Positions 1 through 7,011 of a DNA stretch of 16,796 bases are shown piece after piece. This stretch comes from Coemansia sp. RSA 922. Taxonomy: Eukaryota; Kickxellomycota; Kickxellomycetes; Kickxellales; Kickxellaceae. The stretch lies in assembly GCA_027577415.1 (NCBI GenBank), contig JANBQS010000492.1, positions 1 to 16,796 on the forward strand, written 5' to 3'. The translations under genes and the position numbers were made by a program. The notes beneath the pieces were generated by a model. The model saw nothing but the letters and a program-made list of their open reading frames with translations. It had not been told where the DNA came from and searched no databases. Every line of letters starts with the position of its first letter. Position 1 is the first letter of the stretch.

Positions 1-14
1 CCTTCTTGATACAG

Positions 15-565
15 TTATATGATATTATTAAATTGGTTTTTAGAACCTCGAGGGGGATAAAGCAGGTTTAAAGCAGCGGAGGGAAACAGCAACGGCTCAT
101 CGCGAGGTTTCTGCACACGGTTAACGGGTTTGCTTTGCTGAGATTGAAATAGGTGGGGATAGCGGCCGACAATAGTACACCACCATGTTATATATGGTTT
201 AATCCCATGTGAACTAGAAGCATTGGTAATGTCATTCTTTTGAATATGCCAATAGAACTGCATAGCATACAATTGATTAGACAATACCTGTTGAATGGTA
301 TATCCACCTTGGCAAACTCTCTCAGCAATGTCCGGGCTCACCATCCACTCAAATAGATCACCTAGACGAGCGTCAGTAATTGTGTCTTCACCACCGCAGT
401 GCTTGTTGCAGTAGTGGATCCATAGGGCAATACTCAAGGAAAGACTTTCCTGAGCTTTAGAAGATAAATGCGTACGGTTCTTGAGTGTACATCCCTGGCC
501 TTTTCAAGTTCACTGTCTGTGTACAGCACTGTTGCGCTTGAAGCGAGGGTTTCGTCTTGGCTCAT
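15..565 (-). pseudogene. Family A copy 1 (A1): recombinase N-terminal-domain-like protein, frameshifted
   Basis: Minus-strand relative of the genes at 1018-1626 and 11695-12176. The ATG at 565 sits in the same context as in the paralogues (TTTACCATGAGCC) and starts a reading MSQDETLASS...YTDSELEKARD. About 26 codons in, near 485-492, the frame shifts by one base. The paralogous sequence resumes as LKNRTHLSSK...SIALWIHYC and stays open to the TAA at 15-17. Shared motifs are ALWIHYC, VTDSRL-like, EWMV, AER(V/I), IQQVL and YW.IQ, a helical pattern like the core-binding (SAM-like) N-terminal domain of Crypton/phage-integrase tyrosine recombinases. No catalytic domain follows. The C-terminus after RYPH is longer than in A2 and diverged. 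The recombinase link is inference; paralogy to A2 and A3 is seen directly. Confidence 0.6.
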
Positions 566-968
566 GGTAAACTTGTTGGACTGCTTTAGTAATAATGAAT
601 GCTAAATATAATGATGTCAGGGATGGTGTGCAAGAAAGTAAAAAATTGTTATTTGAGAATAATACCAATAAAAAAAATGGAGGGAAAAAGAAGTAGCACC
701 AGGAAAAAAAGAGACCAACGAGGGTATGCAAAAAAAAAGTCCATAGAAGCATTTTCTCTTGCAGCACTTTTTCCATTGTCGCGTACGTCATGTCAAGAAA
801 AGACCTCCCCTTTTGGCCAACGTGTAAAAGAAGTCCGTTTGTCCTTTTTGCCGCAATGGCCATTTGTAGCACATCCCCTTTGAATCACTTTTTTTTCTGC
901 CACCACTTAACACATTTAGCTGAACAAATAAATGTTGTCCATCCATTTTGAATACCGTCGATTTATTG
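566..968 (-). promoter_or_regulatory. Upstream region of A1, paralogous to that of A2
   Basis: This stretch aligns by eye with 1627-1985. Shared blocks on the plus strand are CCTCCCCTTTT with AAAGG-like neighbours, TTTGTAGCACATCCCCTTTG and a distal block AAATG.TG.CCATCCAT...GTCGAT. The TATA element of A2 is not kept: the equivalent place reads as a GC-richer ...GCCATTTGTAGC. A1 may therefore have lost its promoter as well as its frame. ORFs on either strand here are low-complexity and not credible genes. Confidence 0.45.
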
Positions 969-1017
969 AGTTTATGAATTTATTAATCACTGATAGTTCA
1001 AAAAAACCATTTCCAAA

Positions 1018-1626
1018 TCAGGCACCAGCAGGCCCATCTCTGGCTGGCAGGGCATGGTAAACGGGTTCACTGTGACGTGGTTTGCGCTCGTGAGGGTAGC
1101 GCTGGATAATATCTTGCCATTTTGTCATAAAGACTGCGCTTCGACGTGGGTCAGGGATATCCTTAGGGTCGTTGTTTTGAATGCGCCAATAGCACATCAC
1201 GCCTTGTAGCTCGTTGCGCAACACCTGTTGGATATGCATTACGTATTCTATATCTTCCATATCACTCTCTTCCCCCATGTCACCCTCTTCCTCTATTTCA
1301 CTCTCTTCTACTCTATTATTCTTTTCTTGACAAATGCGCTCAGCGTAGCCCGAGCTAACCATCCACTCGACATAGTCAGCTAGACGTGAGTCAGTTACTT
1401 CATCGTTGTTGCCATAGTTAGCTAGACGAGAGTCAGTTACTTTGTCATTGTCGACACCATAGTGCTCGTTACAGTAGTGGATCCACAGGGCAATTCGCGA
1501 ATAATAGCACCCTTTAGTCTCTGGAGATATGAACGCACAGTTCTCGAGCTTGTCCTTGGCCGTTTGGAGTTCGCTGTCCGTGTACAGCACTGCTGCTTTA
1601 GAAGAGGTAGTAGTGTCTTGGCTCAT
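1018..1626 (-). CDS. Family A copy 2 (A2): intact Crypton-type recombinase N-terminal-like domain protein
   Basis: An uninterrupted frame of 202 residues from the ATG at 1626 (MSQDTTTSSKAAVLYTDS); a TTG two codons upstream is not a plausible eukaryotic start. Residues about 20-60 hold LENCAFISPETKGCYYS and ALWIHYC. Then come VTDSRLADYVEWMVSSG.AERI, IQQVLRNELQGV.CYWRIQN, DPRRSAVF..KW and a basic tail around RYPHERKPRHSEP. This matches the layout of an integrase SAM-like/core-binding domain, whose family role is DNA binding. The catalytic Arg/His/Tyr domain is absent, so it cannot itself recombine. Two features are unique to this copy: a 14-codon direct duplication and a strongly acidic insert of about 26 residues before IQQVL. 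It could be a domesticated DNA-binding protein or an inhibitor-like fragment. Paralogy is firm; family naming is inference. Confidence 0.6.
   Translation of the reverse strand: MSQDTTTSSKAAVLYTDSELQTAKDKLENCAFISPETKGCYYSRIALWIHYCNEHYGVDNDKVTDSRLANYGNNDEVTDSRLADYVEWMVSSGYAERICQEKNNRVEESEIEEEGDMGEESDMEDIEYVMHIQQVLRNELQGVMCYWRIQNNDPKDIPDPRRSAVFMTKWQDIIQRYPHERKPRHSEPVYHALPARDGPAGA
1378..1461. repeat. 42-bp direct repeat inside A2
   Basis: Two adjacent units start at 1378 and 1420 and share AGCTAGACG(T/A)GAGTCAGTTAC followed by a similar tail. Each encodes 14 residues around (E/K)VTDSRLA(N/D)Y on the minus strand. The repeat keeps the frame. A1 and A3 have a single unit, so the duplication is specific to A2. 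Confidence 0.75.
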
Positions 1627-1985
1627 GGTCAACTTGGATTGCTGTCAAAATGCCTTGTGAGAGAAGGCAGGTAAAAAATATTATTTGGAAGAATAAATTT
1701 CTAAAGCAAGAGACAAAAAGTAGCAGCACTTGGGAAAAACCCCCAAACAAGGGCAGGTCGAAGTCTAGAGTGTTAATTGCTCTTTCAGCCTTTTGCAATT
1801 GTAGCTCACTTTCTGTCCAGCAAAGCCTCCCCTTTTTTGGTCGACGCGCAAAGGGGCTTTGTTTGCCTTGTTGCCTTTATAATAATTTGTAGCACATCCC
1901 CTTTGAACAGTGTTTTCTTGCCTTATTTAGCAAATATATTTGAGCAAACAAATGCTGACCATCCATAATAAATGCTGTCGATAAG
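1627..1985 (-). promoter_or_regulatory. Promoter region of A2 with TATA box
   Basis: On the minus strand a TATAAA sits at 1881-1876, about 250 bp before the ATG. It is preceded by the conserved GGGGATGTGCTACAAA block shared with A1. Between TATA and ATG lie a GGGGAGGC/GCCCC pyrimidine-purine block and the leader TTTTTTACCTGCCTTCTC, which is also present upstream of A3. Small ORFs in this stretch are not credible. Confidence 0.45.
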
Positions 1986-2011
1986 TTGGCAACGAGTAGC
2001 CCATGCTAGCC

Positions 2012-2242
2012 TCACCAGACATGTAAGAGAAGACATACTGATATTACATCCATGGACCCGGCTTGCATTGGCTTGCATACGTGTTGCTGGATGATATTTA
2101 TATATTGACCCCAATGCCAATGAGCATCAACGCAACCACCCCTACACCCAAACATTGGCGGGTAGGTCTGCTGAGAATTACGACTGTAGTTGGCCGTGGC
2201 TAGCAAGACAGTCATAGACTGCGAAAGTAAGAGACCAATCAT
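2012..2242 (-). CDS. Doubtful small ORF, 76 residues, hydrophobic N-terminus and several cysteines
   Basis: A frame starting at an ATG (MIGLLLSQSMTVLLATANYS) with a hydrophobic, signal-peptide-like beginning, then a segment FGCRGGCVDAHWHWGQY and further Cys. A TATATAAATA string lies inside the same stretch, and a second short frame (ATG at 2257, 26 codons, WSLTFAVYDCLASHG) overlaps it. I recognise neither. This may be a small secreted-type protein, a promoter for something truncated by the family A duplication, or chance. Confidence 0.2.
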   Translation of the reverse strand: MIGLLLSQSMTVLLATANYSRNSQQTYPPMFGCRGGCVDAHWHWGQYINIIQQHVCKPMQAGSMDVISVCLLLHVW

Positions 2243-2332
2243 TAATAATCGAGCTCATTTCAATATATTTGTAATATCCTATGGAATATTAAGCCACACC
2301 GAGTTGGACTAGGTCCCAGGGAAATGCTGATG

Positions 2333-2614
2333 CTAATGCTTGAGCCACTTATAGATATCACTCGTATGGTGAACTATCCCGCAATGCTCCACAAAGGCCC
2401 TCAGGCCATAAAATGTTGCGTTACAAGAACTGCAGGTGTATTCCTTCTCGACTTTTGTCTCGTGTACATTTGAAGATGGCATAGTTAGTAGATTTAAAAA
2501 GGCGTTTAGTAGGGAAATAAATGGGCGCTTTGATAATTGCAGTGAGTTTGGCAGAATTCTCCATAAAAGTATGTGGCTTCTATATAGAACTGTATTCCTA
2601 TCTACTTTTTTCAC
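2333..2614 (-). pseudogene. Family B copy 1 (B1): single C2H2 zinc-finger protein, 5' end degenerate
   Basis: The C-terminal part (ATG at 2482, 49 codons, stop at 2333) holds a canonical C2H2 finger with spacing C-x2-C-x12-H-x4-H: CSSC, then F..LRAFVEH, then CGIVH. A short tail D.YKWLKH follows. C2H2 fingers bind nucleic acid or protein with one zinc. Sequence upstream of the ATG is open to 2614 and its RILPNSLQ block matches ELLPTSVQ of B2 at DNA level, so the true protein was probably longer. A branch-point-like TACTAAC lies just before the ATG (about 2486-2492), but no clear YAG acceptor follows. It is a complete 49-residue finger protein or a decayed longer one. The finger itself is certain. 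Confidence 0.5.
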
Positions 2615-2926
2615 AATGAACTTGCTTTTCCCACCAGCTATAAATCACATGAATACTTTCTCATTTCAAGGTATCTTATCATATACATGTTTTGGTTCTT
2701 CCTATCAGCGATTTGAGCTGGTATCAAAGTTTGCCCTTGGTTGAATGAGTGAGAGAGAAAGAGATTATTATCACTTGGTGCCACTTTGCATACTGGCACG
2801 TATGCACCTCTCGCTACCGTGTTATAACTATATTGGCACTGATTATTAAAAGTAGCGAGAAGGCTGTATTTAGAATTATAAAGCAATATGGAGAAATCAA
2901 AGTACTAACCTTGACCTGTCCTTAAT

Positions 2927-3240
2927 TCACCAAGCTAGAAGAGCATTCGGTACCCACTCCCAGAGGTCTGCAGGATCCTTGCCCGGGTGCCATTCTCTGC
3001 AGTGCTCTGCAAACACCTTGTATATGGGGCAACTGCACCACATCGGATGCATCGGAGGGGATGAGGTGGTGGCAATCTTGATTTAGTTCCTTGACTGGCA
3101 AGAGTAGGCATGGTAGGACCCCAAAGGAGGAAGATATGTAGTATACATTTTTCTCCCATCCATTTCTTATGTCTGCGGCTTCTATATTTATAGGGAGATC
3201 CAGTAGATTCTGTTGCACTGATGTTGGCAAGAGTTCAATG
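2927..3240 (-). pseudogene. Family B copy 2 (B2): C2H2 zinc-finger gene with a one-base deletion inside the finger
   Basis: A paralogue of B1 in tandem, with corresponding ATGs at 3111 (MPTLASQGTK) and 2482 (MPSSNVHETK). In the first frame CIRCGAVAPYT gives the Cys pair. In the next frame VFAEHCREWH gives the His pair and the tail DLWEWVP, parallel to B1's FVEHCGIVH and D.YKW. Joining the two at 3013-3021 restores the exact C-x2-C-x12-H-x4-H spacing if one base is missing there. Upstream, 3120-3240 encodes ELLPTSVQQNLLDLP in a third arrangement, again like B1. The gene therefore has at least two frame breaks. A micro-intron would have to be impossibly short. Confidence 0.5.
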
Positions 3241-3335
3241 GCAAATATATGACTCTAAAAAGCAATGTAGGATTCGTATTTTATGCTAGGTTCTGTTTGA
3301 TATCAGCGACCTGTGCAAAGTGGAATATGATTACA

Positions 3336-3650
3336 TCACACTGTGTTGGGAGGAGCCATAGCTATCATGATGACTTTCACGCCTTTGTTCTTTTTTGCCC
3401 CCTCGTCCTTCGATGCTGTAGGTGGGGTGGCACAAACAACCTGCCCATCTTTTCTGGTGTCTGAGATGACTCAAGCCTATGTTTGTGGTTACAAAACAAG
3501 TTCCCACATGCACTGCCAATTATGACCCCTACATGCTGCCCATTTTATCATCAAGAATGTTGGCAACATGTGGTTTTGCTGTGCTTCCCACTCATATGAC
3601 ACAATAGGACCTGCTCCCTCAGACGGCCAGGAAAAGACAAACAATTCACC
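3336..3650 (-). pseudogene. Minus-strand coding relic of unknown family
   Basis: One minus frame reads as protein-like sequence for about 53 codons (WPSEGAGPIVSYEWEAQQ, then FLMIKWAACRGHNWQC). It meets three stops within 21 bases (TAA, TAG, TGA at about 3491-3471). It then continues in the same frame for about 40 codons (VISDTRKDGQVVCATPP, then KKNKGVKVIMIAMAPP) to a stop at 3336. Composition and frame continuity suggest decayed coding sequence. There is no start codon at its head and I recognise no family. The overlapping plus-strand ORFs look like shadows. Confidence 0.25.
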
Positions 3651-3685
3651 TTAAATCCCTCTTGCTTAGCTTTTCGCTTGCTATG

Positions 3686-4154
3686 TTAAACACTACTTTG
3701 ACATATGACAAAGTCCCTATTTACGCAACCCACTCTTGTTGCCACCTGCCACCCGGTTAGTAGTGCTGCGAGATAGTGCAAGTTTGTGTCTTCCTCTGTC
3801 CTATTAGCTTCACGCTGTTCACAAACGTTATTTAGTACACAAATGTAGTGGTTTGAAAACTCAAGAGTGTTGGACGTATGCTCTTGGTTCATTTCAGTGG
3901 TGTTGAGCCCATCCACCTGTTGCCTTGAGACTTGGCCCTTTAATACTCTTGGGCTTAATCTTGTGTAATTACTTACAGCAAAGTCTTGGCCAACAATTTT
4001 TTTTTTTTTGCAGTTGCAATTTCAAAGAACACAACTTCTTTGACAGGGGTTTTCCGTTGTCTCATAGTCAGCCATGGATTGCTTGCGAATTGTTTGTTCA
4101 AGCTGTTTCAAAGCACTCAAGACTTGATGTGAACTTGGAAGGTTCTGCAATCAT
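3686..4154 (-). pseudogene. Family D copy 1 (D1), divergent from C1, frameshifted
   Basis: The ATG at 4154 opens MIAEPSKF, in the same ATGATTGCAGAA context as D3 (ATG 10053). The paralogous sequence then moves between frames: KQFASNP, VKEVVFFEIATA, a run of 13 A (3997-4009), then GQDFAVSNYTRLSPR and GQVSRQQ. These match D2's KQLNAP, VKDVMLFRTTTA, QHFAVINYNRLSPK and IQVTKQ in order. At least two frame changes are needed, one in the 13-A run. The frame then runs past the D2 stop equivalent to a TGA at 3686, which is probably non-homologous read-on. Function unknown. It lies head-to-head with C1, the ATG being 107 bp from the C1 TATA box. Confidence 0.5.
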
Positions 4155-4310
4155 GGCCACTATTTTTCCAAAGCAACCAAGACTTGTTGCATGCACTTTC
4201 AGTTGGAGAAAGGAGAGGCAGTCTGTTCCAAAACACACAACACAGGAAGGCATTTTCTGCTATAAATCGAGTGCAGTGGCCCTGCTCCTTGCCAAGAATT
4301 TTCCTCCTCT
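4155..4310 (+). promoter_or_regulatory. Shared D1/C1 promoter (copy P1) with TATA box at 4261
   Basis: It lies between the divergent ATG of D1 (4154) and the C1 start. Ordered blocks shared with P2 and P3 are CAAAGCA.C..GACTTG, GCATGC.CTTTC, AGTTGG, GG.AAGGA.AGGC, TTCCAAA, ACACAGGA, then TTCTGCTATAAA and CCTTGCCAA. From TTCTG to CCAAG, 38 of 42 bases match P2 and 33 of 42 match P3 by hand count. An extra partial CAAAGCACTCAAGACTTG copy occurs at about 4109-4126 inside D1. Confidence 0.65.
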
Positions 4311-4379
4311 TTAACAATTTTTATTCTGTTCTTTTTCTTAAATATATCCGAAATAGTAACTAGCCTCGTACTTAAAATA

Positions 4380-4806
4380 ATGGAAGGAGCCAAACTCGAG
4401 ACACCCCAAACCATGGATATTTACATATATATTCGTGGTGAGCAATGCAATAAGTGAGTCATTGAAACAGCTGTTTCAATTGCATTTGTAAGAATCTTGG
4501 TGTTAATAAATAAAATCTGCAAAAAGGATGCACATTATGAATGTGGCGCTGCAATAATTGAAAAAAGATGGCAAACTGGTTGCTGTCAAGTGTGACAGCA
4601 CGGTGGCCATTATGTCCCCAAATTGGCATATTTTAGTATTTCCCAGTGTAGATGAGATTGATGAGATTGATGAGATTGATAACAGTGCTACGGATAAGGA
4701 AAACCTCAATGATATTCTTACTGACCGTCAACCATTCATTATTGAAACCTATTCTGAAAGCAGATCAAAGTACAGTGCTGAAACAAAGGAATTAGTCAAA
4801 TGCTAG
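4380..4806 (+). pseudogene. Family C copy 1 (C1): decayed paralogue of the 126-residue C2 protein
   Basis: It starts 119 bp after the TATA box of P1 (ATG 4380, or 4413 matching the C2 N-terminus: MDIYIYIRG against NIEIYYYKG). The frame meets TGA at 4455, continues as VIETAVSIAF...ICKKDAHYECGAAIIE, then shifts by one base at the six-A run 4561-4566. It resumes as KKDGKLVAVKC, WHILVFPSV and ENLNDIL to the TAG at 4804. These blocks align in order with C2 (HLIETDTV, AYAHVFTI, NTIDVKEV, MYVIVHPMV, RVLAIL). One nonsense codon and one frameshift therefore separate it from a full-length family member. A 9-bp repeat (4651-4680) adds three Asp-Glu-Ile units. Confidence 0.6.
4651..4680 (+). repeat. GATGAGATT x3 tandem repeat
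   Basis: Three perfect 9-bp units plus GAT encode Asp-Glu-Ile repeats within C1. The other C copies lack them, so this is a copy-specific minisatellite expansion. Confidence 0.9.
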
Positions 4807-4944
4807 TGTCTGTTTTCTATCGACTAATGGCTTTGTTGATCAGTACTCATTGGTATGCTTATTGGTCTTGTTATGCTTACTAGTGTCACTTAGCTTAACA
4901 AAAATAATACAAAAATAATAGACAAGACTGAAGCTTTGGCATTC

Positions 4945-5214
4945 TTAGTATGTATTGCCTCCATCAAGCACTGTCGGTTGCTTTGTGACTTGAATGCTTG
5001 ATCGCTTGGGGCTTAATCTATTGTAATTAATCACGGCAAAGTGTTGGACATCTGCATTCCTTTCCGCAGTTGTGGTTCTAAAGAGCATGACGTCTTTAAC
5101 GGATACGTGTTTGAATGGGGCATTCAATTGTTTGGCTTCAAGCCGGATTTTTGAGTAGCATGAGGGAAAAATGACGTAGTGAACAAATTAGAAAGGTTCT
5201 TTGGCCTTTGACAT
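4945..5214 (-). pseudogene. Family D copy 2 (D2), divergent from C2, one premature stop at codon 9
   Basis: The ATG at 5214 gives MSKAKEPF, then TAA (5190-5188). The same frame then stays open for 80 codons (HYVIFPSCYSKIRLEAKQ, VSVKDVMLF, HFAVINYNRLSPK, SIQVTKQPTVLDGG) to TAA at 4945. It is the best-preserved D copy and defines the family as about 89 residues. It is mostly polar to basic, with no signal peptide or membrane segment seen. No Met occurs between the stop and VMLF, so re-initiation would lose most of the N-terminus. The ATG is 158 bp from the C2 TATA box, back to back. Family and function are unrecognised. Confidence 0.5.
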
Positions 5215-5271
5215 TGTGTTTCAAAGAAATGACGTAATACCTATTTTCGGAAAGTGCTGTCAGGTTGAGCA

Positions 5272-5471
5272 CTATATTTCAAAGCACTGGAGACTTGCCA
5301 CATGCTCTTTCTAGTGGGAAAGGAAGAGGCTGCCTGCTCCAAACTACACTGGCACAGGAGTGCATTTCTGCTATAAATTGAGTGCAGTGGCCCTGTCCCT
5401 TGCCAAACACCTTTTTTTCTACATATTCCATTCTCACATCTCTCTTTTTTGATCACTATTTGGCATCCGAA
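5272..5471 (+). promoter_or_regulatory. C2 promoter and leader (copy P2), TATA at 5372
   Basis: Blocks TTTCAAAGCACTGGAGACTT, CATGCTCTTTC, GGGAAAGGAAGAGGC, CTCCAAA and GGCACAGGAG lead to TTCTGCTATAAATTGAGTGC and CCCTTGCCAAACACC, in the order seen in P1 and P3. A T-rich leader (CTTTTTTTCTACATA) like that after P3 follows. TATA to ATG is 100 bp. Confidence 0.65.
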
Positions 5472-5852
5472 ATGTCGCAAAATATAGAGATTTACTACTA
5501 TAAAGGAAAGGGAGTGTACGACATTCATTTAATAGAAACAGATACTGTACATTCCTTTAGCCTCATTAGGCAACATGCCTTGGAGTGGTATTATAAAACA
5601 CATAGCAAAACCGCTTATGCACATGTATTTACAATTAATGGTAACACGATTGATGTGAAAGAGGTAGGAGATAATAGCCCTCTAGAGGCGAATATGTATG
5701 TCATTGTGCATCCTATGGTAGCGGGGCTTGATGCACCCCGTGAGCGTGTATTGGCCATTCTTTCAGGAAGCTCAACATCTCTAGATGGTTATAAACACAC
5801 AGCAACATTTAGGTATAATGAAACTACAAAGACGTTTGACCAATCACTGTGA
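5472..5852 (+). CDS. Family C copy 2 (C2): intact 126-residue protein of unknown function
   Basis: The ATG at 5472 is the first after the TATA/leader and begins MSQNIEIYYYKGKG. Predicted layout by eye: two N-terminal strands (IEIYYYKGKG, VYDIHLIETDTV), a helix (HSFSLIRQHALEWYYK), strands AYAHVFTING, NTIDVKEVG and NMYVIVHPMV, a short helix RVLAIL and a last strand HTATFRYN. Strand-strand-helix-strand-strand-strand resembles a ubiquitin-like beta-grasp, as in Crinkler-type N-terminal domains. That is a fold-level guess without sequence motifs. There is no signal peptide, membrane segment or catalytic motif. Paralogues are C1, C3 and C4. It lies opposite D2 across a shared promoter. The stop TGA overlaps GTGAGT, a 5' splice-site consensus, and AATAAA follows at 5889. 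Confidence 0.65.
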   Translation: MSQNIEIYYYKGKGVYDIHLIETDTVHSFSLIRQHALEWYYKTHSKTAYAHVFTINGNTIDVKEVGDNSPLEANMYVIVHPMVAGLDAPRERVLAILSGSSTSLDGYKHTATFRYNETTKTFDQSL

Positions 5853-5879
5853 GTTGTTGGTGAGCTAGGGGTGTACATA

Positions 5880-5900
5880 TCCCCTGATAATAAAGGGGGA
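5880..5900 (+). terminator. Poly(A) signal in a small hairpin after C2
   Basis: TCCCCT and AGGGG(G)A can pair around GATAATAA. The AATAAA at 5889-5894 lies at the loop/stem edge, 37 bp after the C2 stop. A canonical poly(A) signal fits the C2 transcript; the hairpin may be incidental. Confidence 0.4.
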
Positions 5901-6110
5901 GCTGCCTAGCATCCACTACAAGCAAATACTATTAGACTTTTGAACTACATGCTACAGATGTAAAGGGCCTCCATGCGACATGTCACCTAAGTCATTTTCT
6001 ATTAAAAAGGCAAACCACCCAGTGAGTTTTGGGGCCATACATTTTTCATATTGACAACAATTTATAGTACTACTAATAAATTATTTTTGGACTTGTTGCT
6101 TAAAGGTATG
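5901..6110. other. Intergenic stretch between C2 and C4
   Basis: I see no convincing gene, RNA or repeat here. It is AT-rich and separates the convergent 3' ends of C2 and C4. Confidence 0.5.
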
Positions 6111-6526
6111 TCAATGGCTAATAGGCAACAAAGCCTTTGTCTGACTGAGAAACATATAACGACGCTCGTTAACATTATCTACTATAGTAAATCCTCTTGT
6201 ATGATAGGTAAAGTTGCACCCAACCTCTGCTGGTTGATGGTTAGCAAGAATATTCAACATATATTGTTCGATTTCACCATGTTCACGCATAACAGGGAAT
6301 ACAAGGGCATGATAGTTCTCTTTCACAAGAGGAGCAGTAGCAGCGAAACCTATGGCAACTAGCTTGTGGTCTTGAAGCTCAACCACTGTCACATAGCGTG
6401 CTTCTGGGGACATTCAAGTGTTACAACTCGATAATAAATTTGTATGGTGTCTTCATGTTTCAAGAGGACAATTTTATTTTCAATTAAGCGCGTAATTGCC
6501 ACATCCTCCAACCTCCAACATATTGT
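6111..6526 (-). pseudogene. Family C copy 4 (C4), lone and frameshifted
   Basis: An open minus frame from 6413 (MSPEARYVTVVELQ, KLVAIGFAATAPLVKENY, HALVFPV, YMLNILANHQP) aligns with C1 (KLVAVKC, WHILVFPSV, LNDILTDRQP) and more weakly with C2. Upstream in another frame, 6526 to about 6400 reads EDVAITRLIENK and TIQIYYRVVTLECPQKHA, matching the family N-terminal half (DIHLIETDTV). A one-base shift near 6391-6402 links the halves. No start codon is found at the head and no P1-type promoter is visible upstream. The ATG at 6413 could yield a 100-residue product, but it would lack the first strands and helix. Confidence 0.5.
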
Positions 6527-6842
6527 TTAAACGATTACTACGCTATGAGAACATCTGTGGTTGTGCGTGTTTTTTAAAGTCATACCAGCCGATGAATGAC
6601 CAGTCAGGGCATTTGTTCAAGGAATTGCGATGGATCAAGCGCCCAAGCCCTAAAGCAGCTAGCCAAAGGTGTTTAACAGAGCCAACTATCTTTCAGCGGA
6701 AAGAGGTGTAGTTGGTTGTCATGAAATTGACAAGCAAGCTATAGCAGCATGGCAAAGGTTGGAAGTCTCATATATGAAGCGGTTGAAAGACAAGGTTGTG
6801 CTAATATCTTTTATGAAATGGCATAAATTAGTCTCTCGATGA
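6496..6842 (+). pseudogene. Coding-like relic of unknown family
   Basis: Two overlapping plus frames have protein-like composition. The first (6496-6713) contains FLKSYQPMNDQSG and FKELRWIKRPSP. The second, open from the TAG at 6660-6662 to TGA at 6840-6842, reads NRANYLSAERGVVGCHEIDK, then AIAAWQRLEV and MKRLKDKVVLISFMKW. The second has no proper start and may be the remnant of a last exon. I cannot name a family. The head overlaps C4 on the other strand. Confidence 0.2.
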
Positions 6843-7011
6843 TCGGATTACATAATATTAGATCGATGTGTGGCATTTGTGCACTATTTGGTTGACCTGG
6901 CTGCATGCAATGGAATGCAGTCGCTCCCTTATCTTCAGCTCCTTTCCGTTAGTTCTTTTTCTCCTACACCATCTGCTGCTTGTTTACTTTTACCTTTGCA
7001 CACCTGGAACA
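6843..7011 (+). promoter_or_regulatory. Leader of the F-box-like gene
   Basis: A pyrimidine-rich run (CTCCTTTCCGTTAGTTC, then TTACTTTTACCTTTGCACACC) leads directly to AACAATG at 7012, a favourable start context with A at -3. No TATA box is evident. Other ORFs in this stretch start upstream in the same frame or overlap it and are less plausible. Confidence 0.35.

Larger units (their letters stand above)
15..1985. repeat. Tandem direct duplication of the family A gene unit (about 1 kb each)
   Basis: Unit 1 (about 15-968) and unit 2 (about 1018-1985) have the same order in the same direction: coding region, 5' leader around TTACC/TGACC-ATGAGCC, pyrimidine/GGGG-rich block, GTAGCACATCCCC block and distal CCATCCAT...GTCGAT block. 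The two ATGs (565 and 1626) lie 1061 bp apart. Homology stops abruptly after GTCGAT. Unit 2 is longer because of two insertions inside its gene. This is a whole-gene duplication including its promoter, followed by divergence. Confidence 0.6.

Noticed and set aside
599..883. Plus-strand ORF of 94 residues
   Set aside because: It lies in the purine-rich upstream region shared by the family A copies. Composition is low-complexity Lys/Arg/Ser, and the matching region of A2 does not keep the frame.
2436..2744. Plus-strand ORF of 102 residues
   Set aside because: It is opposite the C2H2 finger gene B1, whose finger spacing is diagnostic; the plus frame looks like its shadow.
3991..4013. T13-GCAG as a plus-strand 3' splice acceptor
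   Set aside because: The matching place in the second cassette (TTCCTTTCCGCAG) looks similar, but both are explained by minus-strand D coding sequence; no plus-strand exon with coding character follows.
3925..4314. Plus-strand ORF of 129 residues
   Set aside because: It begins at a non-ATG codon and runs through the D1 relic and the P1 promoter, ending downstream of the TATA box.
5241..5528. Minus-strand ORF of 95 residues
   Set aside because: It spans the conserved P2 promoter and the start of C2 on the opposite strand, so it is a shadow.
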